The notes: generated by a model from the sequence alone, not told the origin. Shown: positions 1 to 8,569, counted from the first letter of the stretch. The stretch: 47,694 nt of DNA from Bacteroidales bacterium UBA3754 (GCA_002371705.1 DFGI01000008.1:1-47694); one strand, 5' to 3'. Translations and numbers: made by a program.

Positions 1-640
1 TCTGCACGAACATACCGCCCGAGCCACAGCATGGGTCGAGCACACGGCCTTCGTACGGTTCCAGCATATTCACCAACAATTCCACAACACTTCGTGGCGT
101 GTAGAATTGTCCGCCCTTCTTGCCTTCGGCCAAAGCAAACTCGCCGAGGAAATATTCGAAGACATGACCGAGCAGGTCGGCGCTCTTGGTGCTCGTGTTT
201 TGCAAGGTTGAATTGCCAATCAAGTCAATCAATTCGCCCAACGAGGTCGGGTCAAGGTTGGGACGGGCAAACACCTTGGGTAGCACGCCTTTTAGAGTTT
301 TGTTTTCGTGCTCAATCTCGTCCATCGCATCATCGATGAGTTTTCCAATCATCGGATTTTTTGCGTTATCGGTCAAATAACTCCAACGGGCATTTGCCGG
401 AACGTAAAAAATATTTTCGGCTGCATACTCCTCTCGATCTTCTGGGTCGGCACCATCTACCTGTTGCCTCACCAATTCGTTGTAGAGTTGTTCAAACGAC
501 ACAGAAATGTAGCGTAGGAAAATCAATCCCAGTACTACATGCTTATATTCAGCCGCATCAATATTCTTGCGCAGTTTGTCGGCCGCCTTCCAAAGCTGTT
601 TTTCAAGGGGTTCTTCTATTTGTTCTTTAATTTTTGCCAT
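1..640 (-). CDS. hsdM: Type I restriction-modification system DNA methyltransferase subunit (HsdM), N-terminal part
   Basis: The gene runs off the left edge; about 213 codons from its start are visible. HsdM is the N6-adenine methylase subunit of type I restriction-modification complexes and works with HsdS and HsdR. The translation begins MAKIKEQIEEPLEKQLW and has the helical N-terminal domain of the family (LGLIFLRYIS near residue 45), then GGQFYTPRSVVELLV and the SAM-binding motif DPCCGSGGMF near the edge. The catalytic NPP[FY] motif would lie beyond the window. The ATG at 638-640 is the natural family start. A TAttTTTG -7 element lies just upstream (657-664), facing away from the next gene. 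hsdS and hsdR are not visible, so completeness of the system is unknown. Confidence 0.93.
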   Translation of the reverse strand, partial: MAKIKEQIEEPLEKQLWKAADKLRKNIDAAEYKHVVLGLIFLRYISVSFEQLYNELVRQQVDGADPEDREEYAAENIFYVPANARWSYLTDNAKNPMIGKLIDDAMDEIEHENKTLKGVLPKVFARPNLDPTSLGELIDLIGNSTLQNTSTKSADLLGHVFEYFLGEFALAEGKKGGQFYTPRSVVELLVNMLEPYEGRVLDPCCGSGGMFVQ

Positions 641-656
641 AAAACAGATTATACAA

Positions 657-664
657 CAAAAATA
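657..664 (-). promoter_or_regulatory. Candidate -7 element for hsdM
   Basis: On the minus strand this reads TATTTTTG, an exact match to the Bacteroidota -7 consensus TAnnTTTG. It ends 16 bases before the hsdM ATG, implying a leader of roughly 12 bases. I see no TTG at the usual 19-21 base spacing. Confidence 0.4.
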
Positions 665-709
665 AGTATTTATTGCAAATTTGCCCTATTCAAAATACAA
701 TTTATCTCC

Positions 710-717
710 TATCTTTG
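710..717 (+). promoter_or_regulatory. Candidate -7 element immediately before the small secreted protein gene
   Basis: TATCTTTG matches TAnnTTTG and ends only 4 bases before the ATG at 722. Transcription would start at or next to the start codon, so the mRNA may be leaderless. No TTG sits at a good -33 distance (nearest TTTG is at 680-683, spacer 26). Confidence 0.4.
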
Positions 718-721
718 CTAT

Positions 722-1114
722 ATGAAACGGATATTGGTATTGATAGTGGTTGTTGCTTATTGCGTTACAAGCGGATTTTGTTGGGACTTCCAATTGCCGA
801 AGGAAGACCACGTGAAGTGCCACAATATGTCGCAACAGCAAATTATGGACTATCTTACCGCGCTTGTGACCGATTCATTGATGGCGGAAACCGCCAGCCG
901 CGACAGCACACTCCTGCTCGCATACATAGAACGCCGTCCGCAGAACTGCGTGGCAGTTATTTACACCATAAAATTCACGATTGAGAAAGAGGAATTCAGC
1001 TACGTGGTGTATTACGGCGTTACCGCCCGCGACAACACCGATGAATGCCAAGACGACGTCCACGCCGAGATGAAGGATGTTGAACGCCATCTGCGCCGTT
1101 TACTTCGGATATAA
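722..1114 (+). CDS. Small secreted protein of unknown function
   Basis: 130 residues. I do not recognise a family. The ATG at 722 is chosen because it opens a clear Sec signal peptide (MKRILVLIVVVAYCVTSG); the longer open frame upstream (from 539) has no signal and crosses the promoter region. The residue before the signal-region cysteine is Phe, which is wrong for a lipobox, so export to the periplasm or beyond is more likely than lipidation. The mature part has three further cysteines (in KCHNM, NCVAV, ECQDD) and ends in a charged helix. It is divergent from hsdM with about 80 bases between them and shares no obvious function with it. Confidence 0.6.
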   Translation: MKRILVLIVVVAYCVTSGFCWDFQLPKEDHVKCHNMSQQQIMDYLTALVTDSLMAETASRDSTLLLAYIERRPQNCVAVIYTIKFTIEKEEFSYVVYYGVTARDNTDECQDDVHAEMKDVERHLRRLLRI

Positions 1115-1139
1115 AAAAAGCCCACCGAATGGCAGGCTT
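1113..1139 (-). terminator. Rho-independent terminator of the siaC-side lipoprotein gene
   Basis: On the minus strand an 8-bp stem with a 4-base loop (AGCCTGCC - ATTC - GGTGGGCT, with two G-U pairs) is followed by a run of seven T. It lies 25 bases past the stop of the lipoprotein gene at 1164. On the plus strand there is no T run after the stem, so it serves the minus-strand transcript. Confidence 0.75.
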
Positions 1140-1163
1140 GTAATTGAAACAAATTCAAGTTGA

Positions 1164-1616
1164 TTAGAAAATCTGGCTGAGAACTGAATATAATTCCGCA
1201 GCAGCCGTAACTTGTTGAACCTTATCCTCGCTTAACATAGAACCGTCGGTTAACTTTTCCTTCAATTGCTCTGAAATTTGTGCTTCCGCAGCTTCTTTAT
1301 CTGCCACATCAATGCCTGTTTTGTCGGCAATAGCAACGCTTGCCGCACTTTTCGAAAACTCGTTAATCCATTCTTTGTCTTCCTTGTTTTTTTGATATGA
1401 CTGATATGCTAAATATAAATCTACGCCTGCAGTAGCTTTTGCAATGTTATCATCTCCTGCATTTTTATATGCTTTATAAGAATTATACAAACTCGCACCT
1501 GATTCTTCAGCTGTTTTTTCTTGTTTTGGAGTAGGATCATCCTCTTTGTCACCACACGCAGTAAAGCATACTGCCATACCTAAAAAAGCCAAAAGGCCCA
1601 ACATAAATTTTTTCAT
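1164..1616 (-). CDS. Putative lipoprotein, unknown function
   Basis: 150 residues. The ATG at 1614-1616 is preferred over the longer frame because it opens a lipoprotein signal, MKKFMLGLLAFLGMAVCFTAC, with the lipidated cysteine at residue 21. The following GDKEDD is acidic and resembles the export signal of surface-exposed Bacteroidota lipoproteins (known from Capnocytophaga and Bacteroides work), so the protein may face outward. The rest is soluble and mostly helical, with related segments LYNSYKAYKNAGDD and LYLAYQSYQKNKED suggesting an internal duplication. It follows siaC on the same strand with 85 bases between them and ends at a clear terminator. Any link to the Sia pathway is only positional. 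Confidence 0.7.
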   Translation of the reverse strand: MKKFMLGLLAFLGMAVCFTACGDKEDDPTPKQEKTAEESGASLYNSYKAYKNAGDDNIAKATAGVDLYLAYQSYQKNKEDKEWINEFSKSAASVAIADKTGIDVADKEAAEAQISEQLKEKLTDGSMLSEDKVQQVTAAAELYSVLSQIF

Positions 1617-1701
1617 AATTTTGATTTTTAAGTTTAACATATTATACAAACAACGGAAGCCATACGACTCCCGTTGAATAGATTGTATGCGAAAACGATG
1701 A

Positions 1702-2082
1702 CTATTCGTCGATTTCAACCAATTCAAAAGGAACTTGGATAATGTCCTTGTAGTCGCCGCCTGCTTCTTGCATATCTTCGTCGTCGCTTTCGTAGTGCCA
1801 TCTTACAACAATGTCGGCACCGCTTTTAGCGATAAGCTCGAATTTTTTCAAAACATCAAGAATACATTTTGACGAACTCGTATTGAAATATTCCAATTTG
1901 ATATTTGCGATTGTTTTTGCTTGAGGAGCTTTTGCGTACGCATCCAACCACTCAAGAACCGGTTTATAGAATTCCACTGAGTTTTCAGGAATTGAACGAC
2001 CAGAAATTTCGAATACGCCTGTTTCTGCGTTGAAATCTAATGTCGGCGTTTTTGCCGAACCTTCCATTTTTATATTGTCCAT
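1702..2082 (-). CDS. siaC: Stand-alone SiaC-like (DUF1987) phosphoprotein
   Basis: 126 residues, the full length of the DUF1987/SiaC family. In Pseudomonas aeruginosa, SiaC is phosphorylated by the kinase SiaB, dephosphorylated by SiaA, and when unphosphorylated activates the diguanylate cyclase SiaD. Visible family features are FEISGRSIPENS (residues 24-35), the segment YFNTSS with Thr68 at the position I take as the phosphorylated threonine, and VRWHYESDDEDM near the C-terminus. It lies 104 bases downstream of a gene encoding a SiaB-like kinase fused to a second SiaC domain, on the same strand, and has its own -7 element. No SiaA phosphatase or SiaD cyclase is visible. The family call is strong; the output in this organism is unknown. 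Confidence 0.88.
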   Translation of the reverse strand: MDNIKMEGSAKTPTLDFNAETGVFEISGRSIPENSVEFYKPVLEWLDAYAKAPQAKTIANIKLEYFNTSSSKCILDVLKKFELIAKSGADIVVRWHYESDDEDMQEAGGDYKDIIQVPFELVEIDE

Positions 2083-2104
2083 ATCGTGTATAATTTATTT
2101 TGTA

Positions 2105-2112
2105 CAAATGTA
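2105..2112 (-). promoter_or_regulatory. Candidate -7 element for siaC
   Basis: TACATTTG on the minus strand matches TAnnTTTG and ends 22 bases before the siaC ATG. It lies in the 104-base gap after the SiaB-SiaC gene, so siaC may be transcribed separately as well as by read-through. It is part of a small inverted repeat, TGTAC-AAAT-GTACA. No good -33 TTG is visible. Confidence 0.4.
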
Positions 2113-2186
2113 CATTTTTTTTGAAATAAACTATATTCTGTTTTGAATTTTTGCAGAATTATCATCCGAAACGCAAATTCGCAAAT

Positions 2187-3062
2187 CTATTTCTTTGCAA
2201 TAAAATTGAATTTCTTGCCAAGAATTTCGCTCATCTGCACACCTTCCTCGTGCGAAATTTCGTCGTCGGCATCGTAGTACCAATTCACGGTGAAGCCGTC
2301 TTTGTTCGCAGCCAACAAGTCTTTAATAGTACGCGTGATGTTTTTTAGCGAAATGGAATTGAAATAATCCAAATCAATTTTCAGCACAGGATTCTGCATA
2401 TCCGAAATATATTCCGAATTGTCGAAAATCCATTTTTCTATCTCCGAATAGTAATTTTCGGCATCTTCAGGGTACGAAACGCCAGAAATCTCGAATTTCT
2501 GGTTTTCTATCTCAAAATTGACTTGCGGAGTACGTTTCGTCTTGTCCTTCTTCAAGTCTTCCTGAGGAACCAACGCCACTTCAAGTTCCAAATCTATATA
2601 GGAAATCGCATCGTTGAACGGTTCGAACTTGCAGACGATAGGCTTGCAAACGCGACGGCGTATCATCATAATTCCAATGCCCGCTCCACCTGGGGTCATA
2701 AGGTTTCGCTCCAAAGTTTCCTGCTGAATTACACGAAGTTCCTGCGGTGACTTTAGGTTTATTTTATTCAGCAATATTGTAAACTGAGAAATAATTTCGT
2801 TTTGAATAAAATTTCTTGTGTGGATTTTTACGGTCTCTTCGTCGGTTTTCAACACTTCCAAACGAACGGAACGTTGACGCTCGTCAATGTTTGCATGCGA
2901 AACAATATTGCTGAGTATTTCAGTTACAATCGTTCGTATAGAATGGTTCACAACGTTTGGGAAATGCTCTTCTTTCGTTTCGTTGAGGAAACTTTGCATT
3001 ACCTGAGGGAAATCGCTCTCGCACAAAAAATTGTTCGTATATGAGAATATTGTTTTTTCCAT
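2187..3062 (-). CDS. SiaB-like kinase fused to a C-terminal SiaC (DUF1987) domain
   Basis: 291 residues. Residues 1 to about 170 match the SiaB family (DUF6272), a GHKL-fold kinase: an N-box-like segment TEILSNIVSHA (Glu48, Asn52, His56) and a glycine-rich lid GGAGIGIMMIRRR (from Gly125). After a charged linker (about 170-178), residues 179-291 are a complete SiaC/DUF1987 domain with FEISGVSYPED, YFNSIS and VNWYYDADDE, clearly related to the separate siaC downstream. In the Pseudomonas pathway these are two proteins; here kinase and a substrate-like domain are one chain. At the position of the phosphorylated Thr the fused domain has Ser236. The start is 34 bases past the tsaD stop, so read-through from tsaD is possible. 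Cytoplasmic; no signal or membrane segment. Confidence 0.85.
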   Translation of the reverse strand: MEKTIFSYTNNFLCESDFPQVMQSFLNETKEEHFPNVVNHSIRTIVTEILSNIVSHANIDERQRSVRLEVLKTDEETVKIHTRNFIQNEIISQFTILLNKINLKSPQELRVIQQETLERNLMTPGGAGIGIMMIRRRVCKPIVCKFEPFNDAISYIDLELEVALVPQEDLKKDKTKRTPQVNFEIENQKFEISGVSYPEDAENYYSEIEKWIFDNSEYISDMQNPVLKIDLDYFNSISLKNITRTIKDLLAANKDGFTVNWYYDADDEISHEEGVQMSEILGKKFNFIAKK

Positions 3063-3096
3063 ATTTGAATATTTTCGCTAAAATATGCAATTTTTT

Positions 3097-4137
3097 TTAT
3101 TTCGCAAAATATTCTTGCAGTGAATAGCGTGCCCGTGGTGCCACATTTTGGGTGGAAAACTCGCCTGCCAAGTATTTGTGGTACGCCGCAAGTCCAATCA
3201 TAGCCGCGTTGTCGGTGGTATAGCGGAGTTCCGGAAGGAATGTGCGCCAGCCAAGCCGTTTGCCCGTTTCCGTTATCGCGTCGCGAAGCCCCGAATTGGC
3301 GGCAACTCCCCCTCCAATCACCACATCTTTTATACCTGTTTGTTTTGAAGCAAGAATTAACTTTTTCAGCAGAATCGAAATAATTGTCGATTGTGCAGAA
3401 GCACAGATGTCGTCTATATTTTCGGTTATAAAATTCTGATTTTCTTGCACTTGCTTTTGTAAAAAATACAAAATCGACGTTTTTAGTCCACTGAAACTAT
3501 AATCAAGGTTCGGAATTTGCGGTTTGTTGAATTGGAATGCGTTTGGATTTCCGATTTTAGCATGCCTGTCGATGTGCGGGCCGCCAGGGTACGGCAATCC
3601 GAGAATTTTTGCGCACTTGTCGAATGCTTCGCCGGCTGCATCGTCAATCGTGGTGCCTATTATTTCCATACTGGTGTAGTCGCGCACAATAATAATTTGC
3701 GTGTGACCGCCCGATACAAGCAAACAGAGGAAAGGAAATTTAGCTTGTTCCCGTCCAACTGTTTCAGGAGTAACAATGAAATTCGCCAGCACGTGTCCGT
3801 GTAAGTGATTCACCTCCACCAACTTGCAGTTTTTTGCGAGCGCAAATGCTTTTGCAAACGATGCTCCCACAAGCAACGAACCCAACAATCCAGGTCCCCT
3901 TGTATAGCCCACAGCATCAATTTCGTCAACCGAAACGTTTGCTTGTTTCAAGGCATCATCAACCACAGGAATAATATTTTGCTGGTGCGAACGCGACGCC
4001 AATTCCGGAACAACGCCGCCATACCGTTCGTGCACTTTTTGGCTCGCAATGGTATTCGAAAGCAGCACGCCATCGCGTATCACAGCCGCCGATGTGTCGT
4101 CGCACGATGATTCTATTGCAAGAATTGTTGTACTCAT
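3097..4137 (-). CDS. tsaD: tRNA N6-adenosine threonylcarbamoyltransferase TsaD
   Basis: 346 residues, normal length. TsaD transfers the threonylcarbamoyl group onto A37 of ANN-decoding tRNAs (t6A). The start at 4137 gives the canonical N-terminus MSTTILAIESSCDDTS; the longer open frame upstream lacks similarity and overlaps the divergent gene. The metal-binding HxxxH is at His111 and His115 (NHLHGH); GGGVAANSGLR and TDNAAMIG are the nucleotide-binding elements near the C-terminus. It is divergent from tamB, with starts 67 bases apart; I recall this pairing as common in Bacteroidota. Confidence 0.97.
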   Translation of the reverse strand: MSTTILAIESSCDDTSAAVIRDGVLLSNTIASQKVHERYGGVVPELASRSHQQNIIPVVDDALKQANVSVDEIDAVGYTRGPGLLGSLLVGASFAKAFALAKNCKLVEVNHLHGHVLANFIVTPETVGREQAKFPFLCLLVSGGHTQIIIVRDYTSMEIIGTTIDDAAGEAFDKCAKILGLPYPGGPHIDRHAKIGNPNAFQFNKPQIPNLDYSFSGLKTSILYFLQKQVQENQNFITENIDDICASAQSTIISILLKKLILASKQTGIKDVVIGGGVAANSGLRDAITETGKRLGWRTFLPELRYTTDNAAMIGLAAYHKYLAGEFSTQNVAPRARYSLQEYFAK

Positions 4138-4150
4138 ATCTTTTTTTCGA

Positions 4151-4180
4151 TTGATAGCAACCGACTTATGTCTATATTTG
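4151..4180 (+). promoter_or_regulatory. Promoter of tamB
   Basis: TTG at 4151-4153, a 19-base spacer and TATATTTG at 4173-4180 match the Bacteroidota sigma-ABfr consensus. Transcription should start near 4186, about 20 bases before the proposed TTG start codon at 4205. It lies outside tsaD. Confidence 0.7.
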
Positions 4181-4204
4181 CAAGCAAAAATAATCTTATT
4201 TTCG

Positions 4205-7200
4205 TTGACTGTACTAAAACGCATAGCAAAAATACTGAAATGGACGGTTCTCGCCGTGTGCGGGCTGATTTTGCTGTTGTATGCGCTCATCCATCTAAAC
4301 GTGGTACAGGAAAAAATCACCTCGTTTGCCGTACAAAAAATCAACGACAAACTGGGAATGCAGATTGCGGTCGGACGGATTTATCCGCTGTTTTGGGACG
4401 GCGTTGTGTTGCAGGATGTGAGCCTGCTCGATGCCCAAAACGACACGGTTTTGGTAGCAAAAGGCATAATGGCAACGGTTCGCTCGCTCAAGCTCGATTC
4501 GTCATTTGTGGCAGTGGGAAAAGTTGCCTTGCAAAAACCCGACATCCGTTTGGTGATTGACTCTTCGGGCATTATGAACATACAACCGTTGCTCGACGCA
4601 TTCCATTCTGACGACACAACTTCGTCGTTCCACCTCGATATTGATGAAATTACAATCCGCGATGCTGATTTTTCTTATAAGAACTACACTGAAAATCAAC
4701 AAGTTGAGTACGGTATAAACTACGACAACATTGCGGTTTCCAAGTTGTTTCTACAGGCGCATTCATTTTGTATGAACAACGGCATCTATCAGTTGGCAAT
4801 TGATAAATTTTCGTGCAATGAGCAATCGGGATTGCAAATACAATATCTGCACACCAACGCATTAGTGTGCGACACTTTAATAAGATGCTCTGATATAGCA
4901 ATTTACACGCCCGGCACAAAATTATCGGCAAATCGGTTCGAAATGCGCTACGCATCATTTTCAGACTTTTCGGATTTTTGTGAGAAAGTGCGTCTTTCAG
5001 CTGATATAAACCACTCAACGGTTTCATTCTCAGACATTTCGTATTTTGCTTCGGCGTTGCAGGATTTTCCTTATTCAGTTACGCTCGAAGGTCTTGTGGA
5101 AGGCACCGTTTCCGATATGGCAGCGAAAAACCTGCATATTGGCTATGGACGAAGTTCTCAGTTTGTTGGCTCCGTTGCGCTCCAAGGCTTGCCCGATATG
5201 GACAAATTCCATTTCGATGTTACTGCAGACAAACTCGAAGTAAACGCCTACGACATTGCGCACACGCGTATTCCGCCATTTTCTTCGGAACAATTTGTTG
5301 AACTGCCCGAGATTCTCAACAATCTTACCTACTATAAATATATTGGTACAGTTCGCGGCAGCTTTTCCGACATGGCAGCCAACGGAGCGTTGGTGACAAA
5401 TGCTGGGAAAATTTCGACAAATGTCCGTTTAAAGGAACAAACTGGATATCAATGTACTGGCTCTGTGAACTTTGACGACTTCAATCTTGGGGCATTTTCG
5501 TCGGATGCGCTTGCAATGGGAAAAACCACGGGAACCATCAATCTTGATGCGATGTTCAACAGTGATTCGCTCATCAACGCCGACATTCAGGGCAATGTGG
5601 AAAAACTGGAACTCAACGGCTACGCATATTCCAATGTTGACGTAAATGGAAAATTTTCAAAGAAAAGATTTTTCGGACGAATTTCTATTGACGATTCCAA
5701 TCTGCAAATGAAATTTGGCGGCTTGTTCGACATGTCAAAGGAGGTTCCTGAATTCCGATTCAAATCGAGGGTAGCGTCAGCCCATCTCGACAAACTGAAT
5801 TGGATTTCCGATAGTTTGTCGAACCTTTCGTTTTCGTTGAGCGTTGATTTCCAAGGGACAGATTTGGACGATATGTTAGGCGATGTTTCTATTCGTAACT
5901 TGCACTATTCCAATGCAAAAGGCGAAATCGAAACGAAAAATATCGCTTTAAGCGTACAAAAAGACGAATCCAAACGCAAGGTCAATTTGCATTCAGCATT
6001 TGTGAACGCCACGCTCGATGGCAACGGACGTTACGAGGATTTGATTCAAAGCGTGGTGGCAATTCTTTCAAAACATATCCCTTGTATTGCGCCGCCAACC
6101 GCACCCTTTGTAAATCCGTCGAATTTCAATCTCAATGTCACATTACAACAAATTGACACACTTTTGGCGCTGTTCCAATCTGATTTTCGTATTGCCGAAG
6201 GTTCCACAATCACCGCAAATTATTATGGCTCAGACACTACGTGTAAAATTACGGCATACTCTCCCAAATTGTCGTTCAACGGGATGCAGTTGTTCGCCAA
6301 CGATGTGAAACTGATTAGTTCCAACACCAACGTATATGTTGATGTGAAAACGTCGTTGGACTCATCAGTTCATACTGATAATGAGGCGAATATACTCGGA
6401 TTTATTAAAAACGGTTCATTGGATTTCGATGCAAACTGGAACATCAGCAATCCAGCACAAACATCGGGGAATATATCGTGTTTCGGCTCCATGATTTCCC
6501 GTGGAATGAACCGTATGCCGAAGTTTGAACTGGAAATTCGCCCTACAAAATTCTATATGACCGATTCTTTGTGGAACGTGGCGAAATCGTCCATTGTAAT
6601 TGACTCGTCGAGCATTGCAATTGCGGGTTTCAGCGTGTATAAAAACGAGAAAAATGTGTCACTCGACGGCGTTATGTCGCACAATCCCGAAGATTATCTG
6701 GTACTTTCCGTGCAAAATTACGACTTGCGGGAATTGAATTCGTGGATTAATAATCCCCATGTCCGGCTTGGCGGGCTGCTACAAGGACGAATGCGATTGA
6801 AAAACCTGTATGCCACACCGCTTGTGTTCGCCGACGTGAACTGTCCCGAAATGTCATTCAACAATAACGTGTTGGGAACATTCCGTTTACGGAGTTTCTG
6901 GGAAAACAAGACAAAGGCATTGCTGATGAAAATGACTATCCACAACAACGACGAACCTATTATAGCCATCGACGGGAAATACCGTCCATCAAGCGATTCC
7001 GTCCATTTTGATGTAAGCCTTTCGGATGTGGAACTTGACGCATTTGCCGAAATTCTGCAAGGAACGGTGAACGACATTGCCGGCGTGGCGAACGCCGACC
7101 TCGACATTGACGGGACACTCTCAAATCTTACATATTCCGGTGAAGTTGACATCACCAACGGACGAATGACTGTTGACTACACACACGTGCCATACACGTT

Positions 7201-8566
7201 TGAAGGGAAATTACACGCACGCAAGACATATTTGTTTTTTAAGGATTTCACCATAGCCGACGCACAGAAAAACACAGGCACAATCCACGGATTCCTTAAT
7301 TTGAAAGAATTGACGAATCCACACTATGTATTTGATATTCAAAGTCCTAAGCTACTTGTGATGAAGACCACCGCCACCGACAATGAATATTTTTACGGTA
7401 CCATCTATTATAAAGGAACGGCTAAAATCGACGGCGACCTCAACGAGACAAACATTTCGTGTCAAGGAACCACGCTCGACAACACTGTGTGCAGCATTCC
7501 CGTAAGCTATTCGGAACTTTCGGGCGCATACGATTTCTTGTTTTTCTCGTCGGATTCAACCACATTACCATCTTTCGAAAAACAAACATCTTCGTCTGGT
7601 TTAACACTCGACCTTGGCTTGGATGTCACCCCCGACGCGCTTGCACAGATAATTTTCGACCCGAAAGTTGGCGACGTAATAAAAGCCCGTGGCGATGGCA
7701 ATCTGCTCGTAAAAATGGATAAAGGTGGCGACTTGAAAATCTATGGAAAATATCAGATAGAGGAAGGTGATTATTTATTCACACTTAAAAATCTGATAAA
7801 CAAGAAGTTAATCCTTCAAAATGGAGGAACCATTGTGTGGAACGGCGATCCTCTGAATGCGCAAGTTGATTTAGTTGCAAACTATGAAACAAAAGCTTCG
7901 CCACAGCCATTGTTCGACAGCACTATGAATGTATCGAAACGCATTCCCGTAACCTGTCAGGTGAACTTGAAAAACAACCTGCTTTCGCCCGACATTTCCT
8001 ACAACATAGTTGTGCCGCAATCAGCCACGCAAGTCGCCGAAGTATTGGCAACGTTGAGCGAGGACGAAACCACTCTTCAATTTTTCTCGCTGATGCTTCA
8101 GGGCGCATTCATGGCGGTAAATTCCGAATCGGGAGTTGGCAGTTCTGTTTCCTTCGAAGTGCTGAGTAACCAATTCAACAATTTATTGTCGCAAATAGAC
8201 CCCAATATGGACGTAAGCGTGAACTACCGTATGGGAACCGACAATGTGACCAACAACGAATTTGAATTTGGAATTTCGCGACAATTCTGGAACGATAGAA
8301 TCATTGTGAACGTGAACGGCTACACCGACTTTGGAGAAACCAATTCAACCGAATCGCCCACCGAACAAAATCAGTCAAACGATTTTTCGGGAAATGTAAG
8401 TGTGGAAATGAAACTCAACAAACGAGGCACCATAAAAGTGAAAGGATTCTCGCGAAGCAACGACGACGAGCTCTCCGAACGCCAGGAAAACACCAACGGC
8501 ATTGGATTTTTCTTCACCAAGGATTTCAATACACTCCGTGATCTGTTCAAAAAAGAACGGCAATAA
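4205..8566 (+). CDS. tamB: TamB-domain (DUF490) translocation and assembly module protein
   Basis: 1453 residues from a TTG start at 4205. The open frame reaches back to 4049 inside tsaD, but the promoter at 4151-4180 excludes that start and no ATG follows before the membrane anchor, so TTG is chosen; it gives MTVLKRIAKILKW followed by a hydrophobic anchor (WTVLAVCGLILLLYALIHL). The long middle is beta-rich, as expected for the periplasm-spanning groove of TamB/AsmA-type lipid-transfer proteins. The C-terminal ~350 residues carry the TamB signature (GDYLFTLKNLINKKL, NGGTIVWNGDPLNAQVDL) and end GIGFFFTKDFNTL. Inferred role: inner-membrane anchored bridge for lipid transfer or outer-membrane assembly. 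It converges on another large AsmA-like gene, with 3 bases between the stops. Confidence 0.93.
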   Translation: MTVLKRIAKILKWTVLAVCGLILLLYALIHLNVVQEKITSFAVQKINDKLGMQIAVGRIYPLFWDGVVLQDVSLLDAQNDTVLVAKGIMATVRSLKLDSSFVAVGKVALQKPDIRLVIDSSGIMNIQPLLDAFHSDDTTSSFHLDIDEITIRDADFSYKNYTENQQVEYGINYDNIAVSKLFLQAHSFCMNNGIYQLAIDKFSCNEQSGLQIQYLHTNALVCDTLIRCSDIAIYTPGTKLSANRFEMRYASFSDFSDFCEKVRLSADINHSTVSFSDISYFASALQDFPYSVTLEGLVEGTVSDMAAKNLHIGYGRSSQFVGSVALQGLPDMDKFHFDVTADKLEVNAYDIAHTRIPPFSSEQFVELPEILNNLTYYKYIGTVRGSFSDMAANGALVTNAGKISTNVRLKEQTGYQCTGSVNFDDFNLGAFSSDALAMGKTTGTINLDAMFNSDSLINADIQGNVEKLELNGYAYSNVDVNGKFSKKRFFGRISIDDSNLQMKFGGLFDMSKEVPEFRFKSRVASAHLDKLNWISDSLSNLSFSLSVDFQGTDLDDMLGDVSIRNLHYSNAKGEIETKNIALSVQKDESKRKVNLHSAFVNATLDGNGRYEDLIQSVVAILSKHIPCIAPPTAPFVNPSNFNLNVTLQQIDTLLALFQSDFRIAEGSTITANYYGSDTTCKITAYSPKLSFNGMQLFANDVKLISSNTNVYVDVKTSLDSSVHTDNEANILGFIKNGSLDFDANWNISNPAQTSGNISCFGSMISRGMNRMPKFELEIRPTKFYMTDSLWNVAKSSIVIDSSSIAIAGFSVYKNEKNVSLDGVMSHNPEDYLVLSVQNYDLRELNSWINNPHVRLGGLLQGRMRLKNLYATPLVFADVNCPEMSFNNNVLGTFRLRSFWENKTKALLMKMTIHNNDEPIIAIDGKYRPSSDSVHFDVSLSDVELDAFAEILQGTVNDIAGVANADLDIDGTLSNLTYSGEVDITNGRMTVDYTHVPYTFEGKLHARKTYLFFKDFTIADAQKNTGTIHGFLNLKELTNPHYVFDIQSPKLLVMKTTATDNEYFYGTIYYKGTAKIDGDLNETNISCQGTTLDNTVCSIPVSYSELSGAYDFLFFSSDSTTLPSFEKQTSSSGLTLDLGLDVTPDALAQIIFDPKVGDVIKARGDGNLLVKMDKGGDLKIYGKYQIEEGDYLFTLKNLINKKLILQNGGTIVWNGDPLNAQVDLVANYETKASPQPLFDSTMNVSKRIPVTCQVNLKNNLLSPDISYNIVVPQSATQVAEVLATLSEDETTLQFFSLMLQGAFMAVNSESGVGSSVSFEVLSNQFNNLLSQIDPNMDVSVNYRMGTDNVTNNEFEFGISRQFWNDRIIVNVNGYTDFGETNSTESPTEQNQSNDFSGNVSVEMKLNKRGTIKVKGFSRSNDDELSERQENTNGIGFFFTKDFNTLRDLFKKERQ

Positions 8567-8569
8567 TTG

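Noticed and set aside
1..640. A complete type I restriction system or wider defence island
   Set aside because: Only the methylase N-terminus is visible; the genes on its other side are outside the window and those to the right are not defence genes.
539..721. N-terminal extension of the small secreted protein
   Set aside because: It overlaps hsdM, has no similarity to an export signal and lies upstream of the -7 element; the signal peptide starts at 722.
4049..4204. Longer ATG start of tamB inside tsaD
   Set aside because: A consensus promoter lies downstream of that ATG at 4151-4180, and the encoded extra residues are reverse-frame tsaD.
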